Shown: positions 37,101-46,273, numbered from the stretch's first letter. The stretch is DNA of 64,000 nucleotides from Halostella limicola (GCF_003675875.1 NZ_RCDI01000002.1:932786-996785), one strand, 5' to 3'. Program-made: numbers and translations. The notes: generated by a model not told the origin, from the sequence alone.

Positions 37101-37499
37101 ATGCGACGCGACGACCGCGACGAGCCCTTCGACGACCTGTTCCGGGAGATAGAGCGCATGATGAACGAGATGATGGGGGCGGGATCCGGCAGCGCCGACA
37201 TGCACTTCGAGAGTTCGGCCGGGTTCGGATCCGACACGCACGTCGACATCCACGAGACCGGCGACGAGGTCCGCGTCGTCGCCGACCTCCCCGGCGTCGA
37301 GAAAGACGACATCGACCTCAAGTGCGACGGCAAGGTGCTCACCATCAGCGCCGCCAGCGAGCGCCGGGAGTACGACGAGCGCGTCTCCCTGCCCGCGCGC
37401 GTCGACGAACACACCGCCGCGGCGACGTACAACAACGGCGTCCTCGAAGTGACGTTCGACCGCGCCGACGACGGCTCCGCCGACATCGACGTCAACTGA
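37101..37499 (+). CDS. hsp20: Hsp20/alpha-crystallin small heat-shock protein
   Basis: A 132-residue ATP-independent chaperone. The alpha-crystallin domain runs from about residue 45 (HVDIHETGDEVRVVADLPGV) to NNGVLEVTF near the end. The N-terminal arm is short and Met/Arg-rich (IERMMNEMMG). The C-terminal IxI motif usual for oligomerisation appears only weakly as IDV. The ATG at 37101 gives MRRDDRDEPF. Its last eight bases overlap the end of the convergent ATP-grasp gene. Confidence 0.93.
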   Translation: MRRDDRDEPFDDLFREIERMMNEMMGAGSGSADMHFESSAGFGSDTHVDIHETGDEVRVVADLPGVEKDDIDLKCDGKVLTISAASERREYDERVSLPARVDEHTAAATYNNGVLEVTFDRADDGSADIDVN

Positions 37500-38361
37500 C
37501 GAGGTCGCGCACGGCCCCCGCCAGGCGGTCGTAGAAGTCCGGCCGGTACTTCGTCGCCGCGTCGATGGTCGGCCGGGCGTTCGTCTCGTTGACTACCGTC
37601 CTTTCCTCCGTCACCAGCAGGTCGACGCCGAGAAACCGAACGCCGAGCGTCTCGGCCGTCCGCTCGACGAGCGCTCGCCGTTCCTCGTCCAGTTCGACGC
37701 CCTCGGCGACCGCCCCGCGGTGGACGTTGTGCTTCCACTGGCCCGCCGCCAGCGCGTCCTCGGGGAGGCGGCGCTCGACCGCGCCGACGTACTCGCCGTC
37801 GATCACCATCGCGCGGTAGTCGGTCGCGCCGGGCAGGTACTCCTGGACGAGAAACGACTTGTCGCCGGTCGCCCGGTAGTCGTGGACCAGGTCGAGGTAA
37901 TCGACGACGCCGAGGAAGGAGTCGAGGTCGTGGGCCTTCGCCACCCCGACACCGCGCGTCGCCGAGTTCGGCTTGACGACCACCGGCGGGTCGAACCGCT
38001 CGAACGTCTCGACGAGCGCCTCCTGGTCGGCCGGGTTCGACACCATCACCGTCTCGGGCACGGGGAGGCCGGCCCGCCCCAGTTCCGCTATCACGCCGCC
38101 CTTGTTCCGCGAGGTCGCGACGGCCTCGCGGCCGTTCAGCCACGGCACGCCGAGCAGGGCGTCGACCGCCGCGCCCTCCATCAGCCTGCCGGGGAACACG
38201 AACCCCGCGTCGAACTCGTCGGGGTCGAACGGGACATCGCCGGTGAGGGGGATCGCCCGCTCGCGGGCGGGGACGTGCGCGACCTCGATCCCGCGCTCGG
38301 CGAGCGGGTCGGCCATCCGCTCGAACGTCTCCTCGCGGTTGGCGACCGCCAGTCTGAGCAT
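37492..38361 (-). CDS. RimK-type ATP-grasp ligase
   Basis: A 289-residue ATP-grasp enzyme. The central ATP-binding segment has PVVVKPNSATRGVGVAKAHD and FLVQEYLPGATDYRAMVIDG. The Mg-binding end is TVVNETNARPTI. RimK relatives ligate glutamate or other amino acids to protein or small-molecule carboxylates; archaeal versions include LysX and MptN/CofF. Which one this is cannot be told. A run of six T on the minus strand at 38392-38387 could be its TATA-like element or the terminator of rpl16. Confidence 0.85.
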   Translation of the reverse strand: MLRLAVANREETFERMADPLAERGIEVAHVPARERAIPLTGDVPFDPDEFDAGFVFPGRLMEGAAVDALLGVPWLNGREAVATSRNKGGVIAELGRAGLPVPETVMVSNPADQEALVETFERFDPPVVVKPNSATRGVGVAKAHDLDSFLGVVDYLDLVHDYRATGDKSFLVQEYLPGATDYRAMVIDGEYVGAVERRLPEDALAAGQWKHNVHRGAVAEGVELDEERRALVERTAETLGVRFLGVDLLVTEERTVVNETNARPTIDAATKYRPDFYDRLAGAVRDLVS

Positions 38362-38418
38362 GGCCGTACCTGCGGCTGGAGGGACGAAAAAACCGCGTGA
38401 AAGTGAGTGCGCCTGCTA

Positions 38419-38949
38419 TCAGGCGACGAGGAGTTCCTCGCCGCGTTCGACGACGACGCGACACGGCGGCGAGATCTTGTTGTACGCGCGGCGGAACGCC
38501 TCCTTCGCGACGTCGGCGTCCTCGACCGAGCACCAGACGGTGAAGAGGCGGTCGTTGGCCGGGATCCGCGCGGCCGTACCGACGACCTTCCCGAACGCCT
38601 GACGCATCCCGTCGGAGACGCGGTCCGCGCCCGCCCCGGTCGCCTGCTTGTTCTCCCGGATGACGTGGTGGGGGAACTTCCGGAGGATCATCTTGTAGTT
38701 CTCCTGGCCGACCTCCTTGAGCATGTGGCGGTTGGCCGACAGGCGCGCGGCTTCGAGCGACCCGTGGCGGAGCTGGACCTCCTCCTCGGTGATCAGACTG
38801 ATCTGGACGGGGTAGTCGTCGGGCTCCGTATCGACGTTCCCCATCTTGTGCTGTGCGATCTTGGACCCGGGGATACCGGTGATGTACTCTCGGCGCGTGT
38901 ACGGCGGCTTGTCGATGTTCCGATACATCGAGGCGGGCTTGTCTGACAT
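38419..38949 (-). CDS. rpl16: 50S ribosomal protein uL16 (archaeal L10e)
   Basis: Large-subunit protein of 176 residues near the A-site and peptidyl-transferase centre. It has the characteristic [20 protein letters not shown] start and the [15 protein letters not shown] loop. The final EELLVA matches other haloarchaeal versions. The ATG at 38949 is fixed by that start; the open frame runs further upstream but is not protein-like. A TATA-like GGGTTTATT on the minus strand near 38982-38990 suggests a promoter about 35 bases upstream. Confidence 0.97.
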   Translation of the reverse strand: MSDKPASMYRNIDKPPYTRREYITGIPGSKIAQHKMGNVDTEPDDYPVQISLITEEEVQLRHGSLEAARLSANRHMLKEVGQENYKMILRKFPHHVIRENKQATGAGADRVSDGMRQAFGKVVGTAARIPANDRLFTVWCSVEDADVAKEAFRRAYNKISPPCRVVVERGEELLVA

Positions 38950-39110
38950 GGTTATTACAGGGTACTGAGGCTCACCGCGCGAATAAACCCTTCGAAGCAG
39001 TACTGCCAGCGCGCTCGCCGACCGCGGCGGGGTCCCGCGGCTCGACGGGCGGCGACCGGTGGAGAAAAACGAACGACGTATCGGCGTCAGCGGGCAACAG
39101 GTCCGGCGCT

Positions 39111-39347
39111 TCAGGCGGCCGCGACGCGGTCGCCGGTCTTCTCGACGACGCCCTGCGAGGTCAGCGTGTCGAGGACGCCGAACAGCGTGATCTTCTGCAG
39201 GTCTAGCGCGTCCTGGACGTCGTCGACGGTCGTCTCGCCGGTGACCGAGACGTAGAGGTAGACGAGCTTCGCGCACGGCGAGTTCAGTTCTGTCGGCAGC
39301 GTCGGTGCGGCGTCGGATTCGGTCGTGAGGGCCTGTTGCGGGCTCAT
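39111..39347 (-). CDS. Small winged-helix (MarR/TrmB-like) transcriptional regulator
   Basis: A 78-residue single-domain HTH protein: [13 protein letters not shown], then the recognition-helix region [20 protein letters not shown], then [19 protein letters not shown]. It has no effector domain, so it may act with a partner or simply as a small DNA-binding protein. It is preceded by an AT-rich spacer with palindromes that could be autoregulatory. A TTATA at about 39375-39388 (minus strand) is a likely TATA box. Target genes are unknown. Confidence 0.82.
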   Translation of the reverse strand: MSPQQALTTESDAAPTLPTELNSPCAKLVYLYVSVTGETTVDDVQDALDLQKITLFGVLDTLTSQGVVEKTGDRVAAA

Positions 39348-39720
39348 GTTGTCTCGTCTCTAAATTCCGCGTTCCGGTATAAGAGTCTATGGTGCATACA
39401 AATAATATACTCCTGAGTGACCCCATGTGATTATATGACTCGAAGGTATGGGGGATATGGCCATACTGTTGGGTGATATATCATAAATAGAGGGAAACGT
39501 GTACGGAGTTTCCGTGCTCGCAGTCAGGCAGTTACGTTCCGGCGGTTGGATCTCCTCTCGCGTCTCTGTGGTTTCATTCGCGAGGATCTCGATAGGCAAG
39601 AGCCACGAGCCCTTGCTCGCTCCGCTCGCAAGGATACCGCCGATCTCTGTTCGGCGAACCCTCGCTCGCTACGCTCGCAAGGACGACGACTACTTGACTC
39701 CGGAACAGACACTCTCGCGT
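39348..39720. other. Spacer with AT-rich promoter, palindromes and TCGCTNCGCTC hairpin repeats
   Basis: The left 140 bases are AT-rich, with TATGGCCATA (a perfect ten-base palindrome near 39455) and several TATA-like stretches. The right part carries a hairpin at 39611-39633 (CCTTGC stem, TCGCTCCGCTC loop) and a second loop copy at 39666-39676. No gene was recognised. Confidence 0.5.
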
Positions 39721-40320
39721 ATGCAACCGACGATGAGCGGGACCTTCCGGGTGTTACCGGGCCGGGACGACGGGGAGTGGCTGTTTCTCGACGTCGAGTC
39801 GGCCGACCCGACCTACCTGCCGAGGAGCGGCCACGACGCCGCCGGGGTCGCCGATCTCGAACCCGGTTACCGCGTGGACGCCGCGGTCGAGTGGCGCGAC
39901 GACGACCCGGTGGTGGTCGACCTCGACGTCCGCGACGGGACGCTGTTCGAGTTCGTCGACGGGACCGATACCGTCTTCGAGGCCGCGGAGGAGACCTGGC
40001 TGAACGCGCGCGCCGACAACGCGGGGATGAACGCGGACGTGACCTACGGGACGGACGGCGACGCGAACGGCGTCGTCTACACCTTCGCCGAGCAGGGCGG
40101 CGAGCGCGACCTGTTCGCCGAGTTCCGCGACGGCGTCCGGCCGCTCGACCCGCTCATCGCCCGCCTCGCGGAGGGCGAGGAGCCGCCGTTCGAGGTGTTC
40201 GTCATCCGGCCGGCGGCCGAGCCGTTCGTCATCGTCTACCTCGTCATCGAGAAAGGCGGCCTGCTGGCGAACACCGTGCGGGACACCTACGACTGCCCGC
40301 GGGCGGACGACGCCGAGTGA
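39721..40320 (+). CDS. Conserved haloarchaeal protein, possibly DUF6663
   Basis: A 199-residue acidic soluble protein with a regular beta pattern (GTFRVLPGRDDGEWLFLDVE, then EPFVIVYLVIEKGGLLANTV). I recall a haloarchaeal family of this shape as DUF6663 but am not certain. No catalytic motif, metal site or membrane segment was seen. The ATG at 39721 follows a stop-rich repeat region; MSGTFRV four codons later is an alternative. It is two bases from the CHY zinc-finger gene and probably co-transcribed with it. Confidence 0.7.
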   Translation: MQPTMSGTFRVLPGRDDGEWLFLDVESADPTYLPRSGHDAAGVADLEPGYRVDAAVEWRDDDPVVVDLDVRDGTLFEFVDGTDTVFEAAEETWLNARADNAGMNADVTYGTDGDANGVVYTFAEQGGERDLFAEFRDGVRPLDPLIARLAEGEEPPFEVFVIRPAAEPFVIVYLVIEKGGLLANTVRDTYDCPRADDAE

Positions 40321-40322
40321 CG

Positions 40323-40676
40323 ATGACCGGGGAGGAGACCGCGGTCGACGTCCACGGCGTGCGGGTCCGCGGCGTCGGCGTCGGTCCCGAGACGCGCTGT
40401 GCCCACTACGACCGTCCGCGGGACGTCATCGCCGTCCGGTTCGCGTGCTGCGGGACGTACTACCCCTGCTTCCGGTGTCACGCCGCGGTCACCGACCACG
40501 ACGCCGAGGTGCGCCCCCGCTCGGCGTTCGAGGAGCCGGGAGTGCTCTGCGGCGTCTGCGGTGCCGAGCTTTCGGTCCGGGAGTACCTCGACGCCGCCGA
40601 CGCCTGTCCCCGCTGCGGCGCGGGATTCAACCCGGGCTGTGCGGACCACTACGACCGGTACTTCGAGACGGGGTAG
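40323..40676 (+). CDS. CHY-type zinc finger protein
   Basis: A 117-residue protein full of zinc ligands: CAHYDRPRDV (the CHY signature), CCGTYYPCFRCH, CGVCGAEL and CPRCGAGF, then CADHY. CHY zinc fingers occur in Pirh2-like ubiquitin ligases and in small bacterial/archaeal proteins such as Hot13-like factors, where they bind zinc and probably protein partners. The ATG is two bases after the previous stop. Function here is unknown. Confidence 0.85.
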   Translation: MTGEETAVDVHGVRVRGVGVGPETRCAHYDRPRDVIAVRFACCGTYYPCFRCHAAVTDHDAEVRPRSAFEEPGVLCGVCGAELSVREYLDAADACPRCGAGFNPGCADHYDRYFETG

Positions 40677-40739
40677 CGCGTCGGGGCGACGATCGCCACC
40701 GTCAGGGACGCCGGCTCGGTCCCTCGCGGCGAGAAGGCG

Positions 40740-41153
40740 TCACTCCTCCGGATCGAAGTCGAGCGACGCGGAGTTGACGCAGTAGCGCTTGCCGGTCGGG
40801 TCGGGGCCGTCGTCGAACACGTGGCCGAGGTGGCCCTCGCAGCGCGCGCAGACGATCTCGGTCCGCGTCATCCCGAGGCTGTCGTCGCGGCGCGTCTCGA
40901 TCCGGTCGGGGTCGACGGCGTCCCAGAAGCTCGGCCACCCGGAGCCCGACTCGTACTTCGTCTCGGAGTCGAACAGCGGCGCGCCGCAGCCGGCGCAGAC
41001 GTAGGTGCCGTCCTCCTTCTTGTCGAGGTACTCGCCGCTCCTGCGCGGTTCGGTGCCGCCCTCGCGGAGCATCCGGTACTCCTCGTCCGTCAGGCGCTCG
41101 CGCCACTCCGCCTCGGAGTCCGGCAGGTCGTCGGTCGCGGTGTCGTTCGACAT
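40740..41153 (-). CDS. msrB: Methionine-R-sulfoxide reductase
   Basis: Repairs oxidised methionine (R-epimer) in proteins. The 137 residues carry both zinc-binding CxxC pairs (CAGC and CARC). The conserved GSGWPSFWDAVDP block and RYCVNSASLDF, which includes the catalytic Cys of the RYCxN motif, are intact. The ATG at 41153 gives MSNDTATDDL; the frame extends upstream without conserved sequence. It converges on the CHY gene. Confidence 0.96.
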   Translation of the reverse strand: MSNDTATDDLPDSEAEWRERLTDEEYRMLREGGTEPRRSGEYLDKKEDGTYVCAGCGAPLFDSETKYESGSGWPSFWDAVDPDRIETRRDDSLGMTRTEIVCARCEGHLGHVFDDGPDPTGKRYCVNSASLDFDPEE

Positions 41154-41296
41154 ACTCACAGGTAGGAGCCCCGTCGGGATGGGTGTTGCGACCGGGGAAC
41201 GAGCCCGCACCGACCGGCCAGACGTCGCCGAGATGAGGAACAGCTCGGTCCCCGAGGCGACCGACGTTTTTGCCAGCGGGTGTGGTACACCGAGGC

Positions 41297-41590
41297 ATGG
41301 ACGTGAACGAGGTCATCAAGTCGATCGACGCGGCGAGAGACGAGTCGCTCAGCGAGAGCCGGAAGCGCGAGTCGGAGTACGACCGCCGTCGACAGGCGTA
41401 CAAGAAGGCGATCCGCGAGGTCCGCGGGACCGCCGGCAACGACGAGGCGCGGGCGCTCGCAGACTGGATCGAGGCGCGCATCCGCGACGACGGCGAACTG
41501 CCGCGCGCGAGGGAGGTGCGTCAGAAGGGCGCGGACGTGGTCAGGGAGAGCGGCCGCTCCGTCTCGACGGGGTCGTGGCTCGGCGCGTGA
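41297..41590 (+). CDS. Hypothetical protein, small charged helical
   Basis: A 97-residue protein, predominantly helical and highly charged (SIDAARDESLSESRKRESEY, then YKKAIREVR). Not recognised. It is shorter and more basic than most haloarchaeal proteins. The ATG at 41297 (MDVNEVIKS) is preferred to earlier codons for its composition. It ends at the base before the carbonic anhydrase stop, so the two genes are exactly convergent. Confidence 0.6.
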   Translation: MDVNEVIKSIDAARDESLSESRKRESEYDRRRQAYKKAIREVRGTAGNDEARALADWIEARIRDDGELPRAREVRQKGADVVRESGRSVSTGSWLGA

Positions 41591-42283
41591 TCAGTCGGTC
41601 AGGCGCTTCACCGCGTCGCCGAACGCCTCCGGGAGCTCGCCCGCGATGACGTCCGTGTCCGTCTCGCCGTCCACGTTGACGAGGTACGTCCGGCCGCGGA
41701 CGTCGCCGTACACCTCCTGGAAGTCGTAGACGAACCCGTAGACGTTCGCGTCCTCGGGCACGTCGTCGGCCTCGCGGAGGAACGCGACCTGCCGGTCGAC
41801 GTTGTACTCGACGAGCTGATTTATGACGTCGGCTTCGGATGCGTCCTCGTCGACCGCGTCGCTCGCTAGCCCGTCCTCGACGACCGGGACGAGCGACCCG
41901 ACCCACTTCATGATGCCCGGCGGCTCCTCGCCGGCCTCGCCGGTGACCGCCCGGTACGCCGCCGTCACCGCCCCGCAGCCAGTGTGACCGACGACGGCGA
42001 CGGTGCGGGTCTCCGTGTGCGCGATGGGGTAGAGCAGGTTACCGTTGACGACCTGCTCGCCCTCGTGGTCGTCCCACGTCTGGTTGCCGACGTTGCTCGG
42101 CGTGAAGATCCAGCCCGGCTCGTCGACGTCCCACATCCCCTCCTGGGACACCCGCGAGTCCGAACAGCAGACCGAGACGACCGACGGGCGCTGTTCCTCC
42201 TGCACCTCGTCGAAGTAGTCTTCGGGCAGGCTCTCGACGTGCGAGCGGTTCCCCTCCAGAAGGTCGAGCAGCGTCTCGTCCAT
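41591..42283 (-). CDS. Beta-class carbonic anhydrase
   Basis: Interconverts CO2 and bicarbonate with a zinc cofactor. Zinc and catalytic-dyad motifs CCSDSRVSQEG (Cys-Asp-Arg) and VVGHTGCGAVTAAYR (His-x2-Cys) are intact in 230 residues. No signal peptide is seen, so it is cytoplasmic. The ATG at 42283 gives MDETLLDLLEGN. A minus-strand CGTTTTTACC at about 42306-42314 is a likely TATA element some 25-30 bases upstream. It is divergent from the antiporter. Confidence 0.94.
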   Translation of the reverse strand: MDETLLDLLEGNRSHVESLPEDYFDEVQEEQRPSVVSVCCSDSRVSQEGMWDVDEPGWIFTPSNVGNQTWDDHEGEQVVNGNLLYPIAHTETRTVAVVGHTGCGAVTAAYRAVTGEAGEEPPGIMKWVGSLVPVVEDGLASDAVDEDASEADVINQLVEYNVDRQVAFLREADDVPEDANVYGFVYDFQEVYGDVRGRTYLVNVDGETDTDVIAGELPEAFGDAVKRLTD

Positions 42284-42371
42284 ACGACCCGTTTCGACGA
42301 GGGGGTAAAAACGAGTACTGGTCCGCGACGGCGCCGCGGCCGTTTTGTGAGCGGGCGTCGTCGGGCGAACG

Positions 42372-43718
42372 ATGGAGGCGCTCAACCTGTGGCTCGCCGT
42401 CGTCGGCGGACTGACGCTCGTCCTCGGCCTGTTCGCGGGGCTGTTGCAGAGCCGCGCGTACGTCCTCTCGGACCCGATGGTCGCCACGCTGGTCGGCGTC
42501 GCCGTCGGGCCGTACGGCCTCGCCGTACTGCGGCTTTCCTGGGTCGGCGACCCCCTCGCAGTGCTCGAACAGGTCGCCCGCCTCACCGTCGCCATCGCGG
42601 TGATGAGCATCGCCCTGCGCCTCCCCGACGAGTACTTCTGGCGGCAGCGGCGGGCGCTGTCGGCGCTGCTCCTCGCCGGGATGACGGGGATGTGGCTCGC
42701 GAGCGGCCTGCTCGCGCACCTGATCCTCGACGTGCCCGTCTGGGTCGGACTGCTCGTCGGCGCGGTCGTCACCCCGACCGACCCGGTCATCGCGAACACC
42801 ATCGTCACGGGTGGCACCGCCGCGGAGAACATCCCGACGCGCCTCCGGAACCTCATTTCGGCTGAGGCGGGCGCGAACGACGGTGGGGCGTACCCCTTCG
42901 TCTTCCTCGCGATACTCGTCCTCTCACACCCCCTCGAAACGGCGGCGGTCGAGTGGGTGACGGAAACGCTGCTCTGGGAGGTCCTCGGCGCGGTCGCGAT
43001 CGGCGCGGTGGTCGGGGCCGCCGCCGGCTACGCCGAGCGCTGGACGGACCGCCAGGAGTTCCTCGACGAGACCTCGGTGCTCACCGTCACCGTCGCGCTC
43101 ACGTTCACCGTCCTCGGGGCCGTAAAGCTGCTCTCCAGCGACGGCGTCCTCGCGGTCTTCGCGGCGGGGTTCGCGTACAGCGTGCTGGTCGACCCGGCCC
43201 ACGAGGTGCAGGAGCAGCGGTTCCAGGAGGTCGTCAATCGGCTGTTCACCGTCCCGGGCTTCGTCGTCTTCGGGATGGCGCTCCCGTGGTCGGCGTGGTT
43301 CGCGCTGGGATGGTCCGGCGCGGCGCTGGTCGTCGGGGTGTTGCTGCTCCGCCGCATACCCGTGGTCCTCGCCCTCCGGAGCGCGCTCGGGCCGATAGAG
43401 CGCACGCGCGACACGCTGTTCGTCGGGTGGTTCGGCCCGATCGGTCTCGCGGCGGTGTTCTACGCGACGCTCGCCGCCCGCCGCACCGGCGACCGCCGGG
43501 TGTGGGTCGTCGCCAGCCTGCTCGTCGCCGGTTCCGTCGTCGCACACGGCGCGACCGCGACGCCGCTGACGCTGCGGTTCGGTCGCGCGGAGCGGGAGGA
43601 GAACGGGGACGGACGTGACGACAGTGAGAACGGGGACGGGTCCGACGGCGGCGAGGCCGACGACGGCGCGGTGACCGGGCAACCCTGTAGTCTCGACCCG
43701 CGGAATCCGCCTCCATGA
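42372..43718 (+). CDS. CPA1-type Na+/H+ antiporter
   Basis: A 448-residue membrane antiporter with about 12 hydrophobic helices. The ion-binding core VVTPTDPVIANTIVTGG (TDPV) and LISAEAGANDGGAYPFVFL, where CPA1 members usually have ESxxNDx, are visible. The C-terminal tail is strongly acidic with Gly/Asp repeats (EENGDGRDDSENGDGSDGGE). It overlaps the NUDIX gene by four bases (ATGA). Confidence 0.92.
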   Translation: MEALNLWLAVVGGLTLVLGLFAGLLQSRAYVLSDPMVATLVGVAVGPYGLAVLRLSWVGDPLAVLEQVARLTVAIAVMSIALRLPDEYFWRQRRALSALLLAGMTGMWLASGLLAHLILDVPVWVGLLVGAVVTPTDPVIANTIVTGGTAAENIPTRLRNLISAEAGANDGGAYPFVFLAILVLSHPLETAAVEWVTETLLWEVLGAVAIGAVVGAAAGYAERWTDRQEFLDETSVLTVTVALTFTVLGAVKLLSSDGVLAVFAAGFAYSVLVDPAHEVQEQRFQEVVNRLFTVPGFVVFGMALPWSAWFALGWSGAALVVGVLLLRRIPVVLALRSALGPIERTRDTLFVGWFGPIGLAAVFYATLAARRTGDRRVWVVASLLVAGSVVAHGATATPLTLRFGRAEREENGDGRDDSENGDGSDGGEADDGAVTGQPCSLDPRNPPP

Positions 43719-44326
43719 CGCAGAGCGACGACGCCGCGGCGGACCTGCTCGCTCTCCTCGACGAGTTGCGCGTGATCGCCGAGAACGGACTGGAGTACGC
43801 CGACGACCCGTACGACGAGGAGCGGTACCGGCGGGTCCGCGAACTCGTCGCGGAGCACTACGGCCGGGCGCTCGACCTGCCCGACGAGATGGTCCGGGAG
43901 CGACTCGCCGGCGAACTCGGCCACGTCACGCCGAAAGTCGGGGCGACGGCCGCGGTCGTCGACGACGGGCGCGTACTGACGATGCGGCGACCCTGCGGCG
44001 ACTGGTGTCTGCCGGGGGGCAACGCAGACCCCGGGGAGGACCCCGAGGAGACCGTCGTCCGCGAGGTCCGGGAGGAGACCGGCCTCGACGTCGAGCCGGT
44101 CGAACTCGTCGACGCCTACGAGTTGCCGCCCGGGACTGACTACGACCCGCACGGCGCGGTGACGCTCCTCTACCGCTGCGAGCGCGTCGGCGGCGACCTC
44201 GAACTCTCCCGCGAGGGCGAGGCGCTCGACTGGCGCCGGCCGGGCGAGGTCGACGGGTGGTTCTTCGACCACGAGCGGTACGCCCGGGACGCGCTGGCCG
44301 GCGTCGGCGGCCCCGACGACCCGTAA
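43715..44326 (+). CDS. NUDIX hydrolase
   Basis: A 203-residue hydrolase. The NUDIX box GNADPGEDPEETVVREVREE followed by TGL is complete (G-x5-E-x7-REVREETG). An N-terminal helical domain of about 65 residues precedes it, as in the ADP-ribose/nucleoside-diphosphate group with an extra N-terminal domain. The exact substrate is unknown. The start overlaps the antiporter stop (ATGA), so the two are translated from one mRNA; a functional link is unclear. Confidence 0.92.
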   Translation: MTQSDDAAADLLALLDELRVIAENGLEYADDPYDEERYRRVRELVAEHYGRALDLPDEMVRERLAGELGHVTPKVGATAAVVDDGRVLTMRRPCGDWCLPGGNADPGEDPEETVVREVREETGLDVEPVELVDAYELPPGTDYDPHGAVTLLYRCERVGGDLELSREGEALDWRRPGEVDGWFFDHERYARDALAGVGGPDDP

Positions 44327-44456
44327 ACGGGACGTAACGACCGCCCGATGCCCCACCTCGCCGACGTCGACGGGATCGGCGAAACCGCTCGCTAACGACG
44401 CTATCGCGGACAAGCGGTTCATAACAATGGGCGGCCGTGCGGTGAGAGCGGACACG

Positions 44457-45941
44457 ATGCCACCGACAGGGGAGTCCGGCGACGAGGCGACAGGGATCGA
44501 TCGACGGACCGTCATCCGGGCGGTCGGCGGCGCCGCCGCGGTCGGCGCGTTCGCGACGGGGGCCGCCGGCGACGACGACGGCGAGGGGGCCGCCTACGCG
44601 GTCGCGCAGGGGGACGCCTGCGTCCCCGTCGTCCCGCTGTCCGGCGACGAACCGGTCGAGGACCTGTACGACCTCCAGATCCCGGACAAGTACGGGGGCG
44701 ACAACGGGGCGAGCGACGACGGCGGGCCGTACTTCCAGTCGAACGGGACGAAGGACCTCCAGGCGGTGAACGCGACGATAACCTTCCTCTACGACGGGCC
44801 GGACGGTCTGAGCCTCGTCGTCGTCCACGACAGGCCGGGCGACGAGGCGGGCGGCGCGGTGAGCTGGACGGTCCGGGACGCCCCTGAGGACGCGGAGTGG
44901 GCGGTCAAAGACGACCTGTACCTGGACGGCGGCGAACCCGACCAGAACAACTACGACCGCTGGGACGTGGGCGGAACCACCCACCAGATCGACTGGACGT
45001 GGGGCAGCGCCGGCACCGACGGCGGCGCGCTCCGGGGGCTCGGCGAAGCGACGATCACCATCGTTCCGGCGTTCAACGAAGAGTCCGCGCTCTGGGGCGA
45101 GCACTACGCCGAGGACCCGATCACCGACTGGCAGGTCCTGTCGTTCCCGGACGGCCGGGACTCCCCCAAGCGGACGTCGCTCGACCTCGACCGACCGATC
45201 GCGATCGGGGCCGGCGCGTGCGACGCGGGCGTCAAGAGCGAGGACGAGAGCGCGGCGTCGGACGACGGCGAAAGGGCTCGGGTCGAAATCGACGTGAAAC
45301 CGGGGAGCGACCACAACCCGATCAACCCGCGGAGCCGAGGCGTGATCCCGGTCGCGATACGCGGCGGTGACGAGGTCGACCTGGACGAGATCGAGACGGA
45401 CGAACTCGAGTTCGGTCCGAGCGACGGCGAGGGAGAACGAGAGATCGACGGCGACGGCGCTTCCCCCGCTCACGGCGGCCACGGCGAGCCGATCGACGGC
45501 GACGACCGCAACCGCCTCGTCGTCCACTTCCCCGCGCACGAGGCCGAGTTCGAGCACGGCGACACCGTCGCCGTCCTCACCGGCGAGACCGACGAGAGGG
45601 AGTTCTTCGGGACGGACGAGGTGACCATCGTCGGGAACGGTGGAGACGACGAGGACGACGATGATCGGGACCGCGATGACGACGATGACCATGACCGTGG
45701 TGACGACGACCGCGACGAGGACGACGATCGTGACGCCGACGATGACCGTGACGAGGACGAGGACGACGACCGCGATGACGACGACCGCGACGAGGACGAG
45801 GACGACGACCGCGACGAGGACGAGGACGGCGGACCCGGCCGCGGAAACGGGAACGGAGGCGGACGCGACAACGGCAACGGGCGCGGGAACGGAAACGGCC
45901 GCGGGAACGGACGTGGGAAGGGCCGCGGCAACGGTAGATAA
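44457..45941 (+). CDS. Tat-exported protein with Asp/Arg-rich and Gly/Asn/Arg-rich C-terminal repeats
   Basis: A 494-residue secreted protein. The Tat signal is IDRRTVIRAVGGAAAVGAFA. A globular region follows, then a small domain with VEIDVKPGSDHNPINPRSRG, a motif found in many secreted bacterial and archaeal proteins of unknown role. The tail from about residue 395 is low complexity: first DDRDED-type repeats, then NGRGNGNGRG repeats to the end, so an acidic-mixed block is joined to a strongly basic one. The ATG at 44457 begins the signal peptide; an ATG ten codons earlier is less likely. Function unknown; metal or polymer binding is possible. Confidence 0.78.
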   Translation: MPPTGESGDEATGIDRRTVIRAVGGAAAVGAFATGAAGDDDGEGAAYAVAQGDACVPVVPLSGDEPVEDLYDLQIPDKYGGDNGASDDGGPYFQSNGTKDLQAVNATITFLYDGPDGLSLVVVHDRPGDEAGGAVSWTVRDAPEDAEWAVKDDLYLDGGEPDQNNYDRWDVGGTTHQIDWTWGSAGTDGGALRGLGEATITIVPAFNEESALWGEHYAEDPITDWQVLSFPDGRDSPKRTSLDLDRPIAIGAGACDAGVKSEDESAASDDGERARVEIDVKPGSDHNPINPRSRGVIPVAIRGGDEVDLDEIETDELEFGPSDGEGEREIDGDGASPAHGGHGEPIDGDDRNRLVVHFPAHEAEFEHGDTVAVLTGETDEREFFGTDEVTIVGNGGDDEDDDDRDRDDDDDHDRGDDDRDEDDDRDADDDRDEDEDDDRDDDDRDEDEDDDRDEDEDGGPGRGNGNGGGRDNGNGRGNGNGRGNGRGKGRGNGR

Positions 45942-46025
45942 GCCGCGACCACGTGCAGGCGCTGCTCCCGCAGCCTCTACACTCGATCGCCCACCTCGGT
46001 CCGCGGCGGCTCTCCCTCGGCACCG

Positions 46026-46241
46026 TCACCGACTGACCGCTAGCGAGTACGCGAGCACGCCGCCGAACACGGTGACGTAGTACAGCCAGTTCGGCCAGCC
46101 CATCGCCCGGAAGGCGAACGACGTCGCGGCGACCCACGCGACGACGAGGACGATATCGACCGCGAGGGACTGCCAGGGGACGGCGGCGACCGCCGATCGA
46201 GCGGAAGCGAGCGGGCCACGGGACTCGGAGTCCATGGCCAT
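46026..46241 (-). CDS. Small membrane protein
   Basis: A 71-residue protein: a soluble N-terminal 25 residues, then two probable transmembrane segments (LAVDIVLVVAWVAATSFAF and LYYVTVFGGVLAYSLAVS). Not recognised. It lies 32 bases downstream of the trypsin-like protease gene in the same direction and may be co-transcribed. Start could be either of two ATGs two codons apart (46241 or 46235). Confidence 0.6.
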   Translation of the reverse strand: MAMDSESRGPLASARSAVAAVPWQSLAVDIVLVVAWVAATSFAFRAMGWPNWLYYVTVFGGVLAYSLAVSR

Positions 46242-46273
46242 ACCGTCCACGCGCGGAGTGGTAAAGGCGCGCC

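Noticed and set aside
44348-44395. A 15-codon frame MPHLADVDGIGETAR resembling the start of a helix-hairpin-helix protein
   Set aside because: Too short and stops before a complete motif; no continuation in another frame was found.
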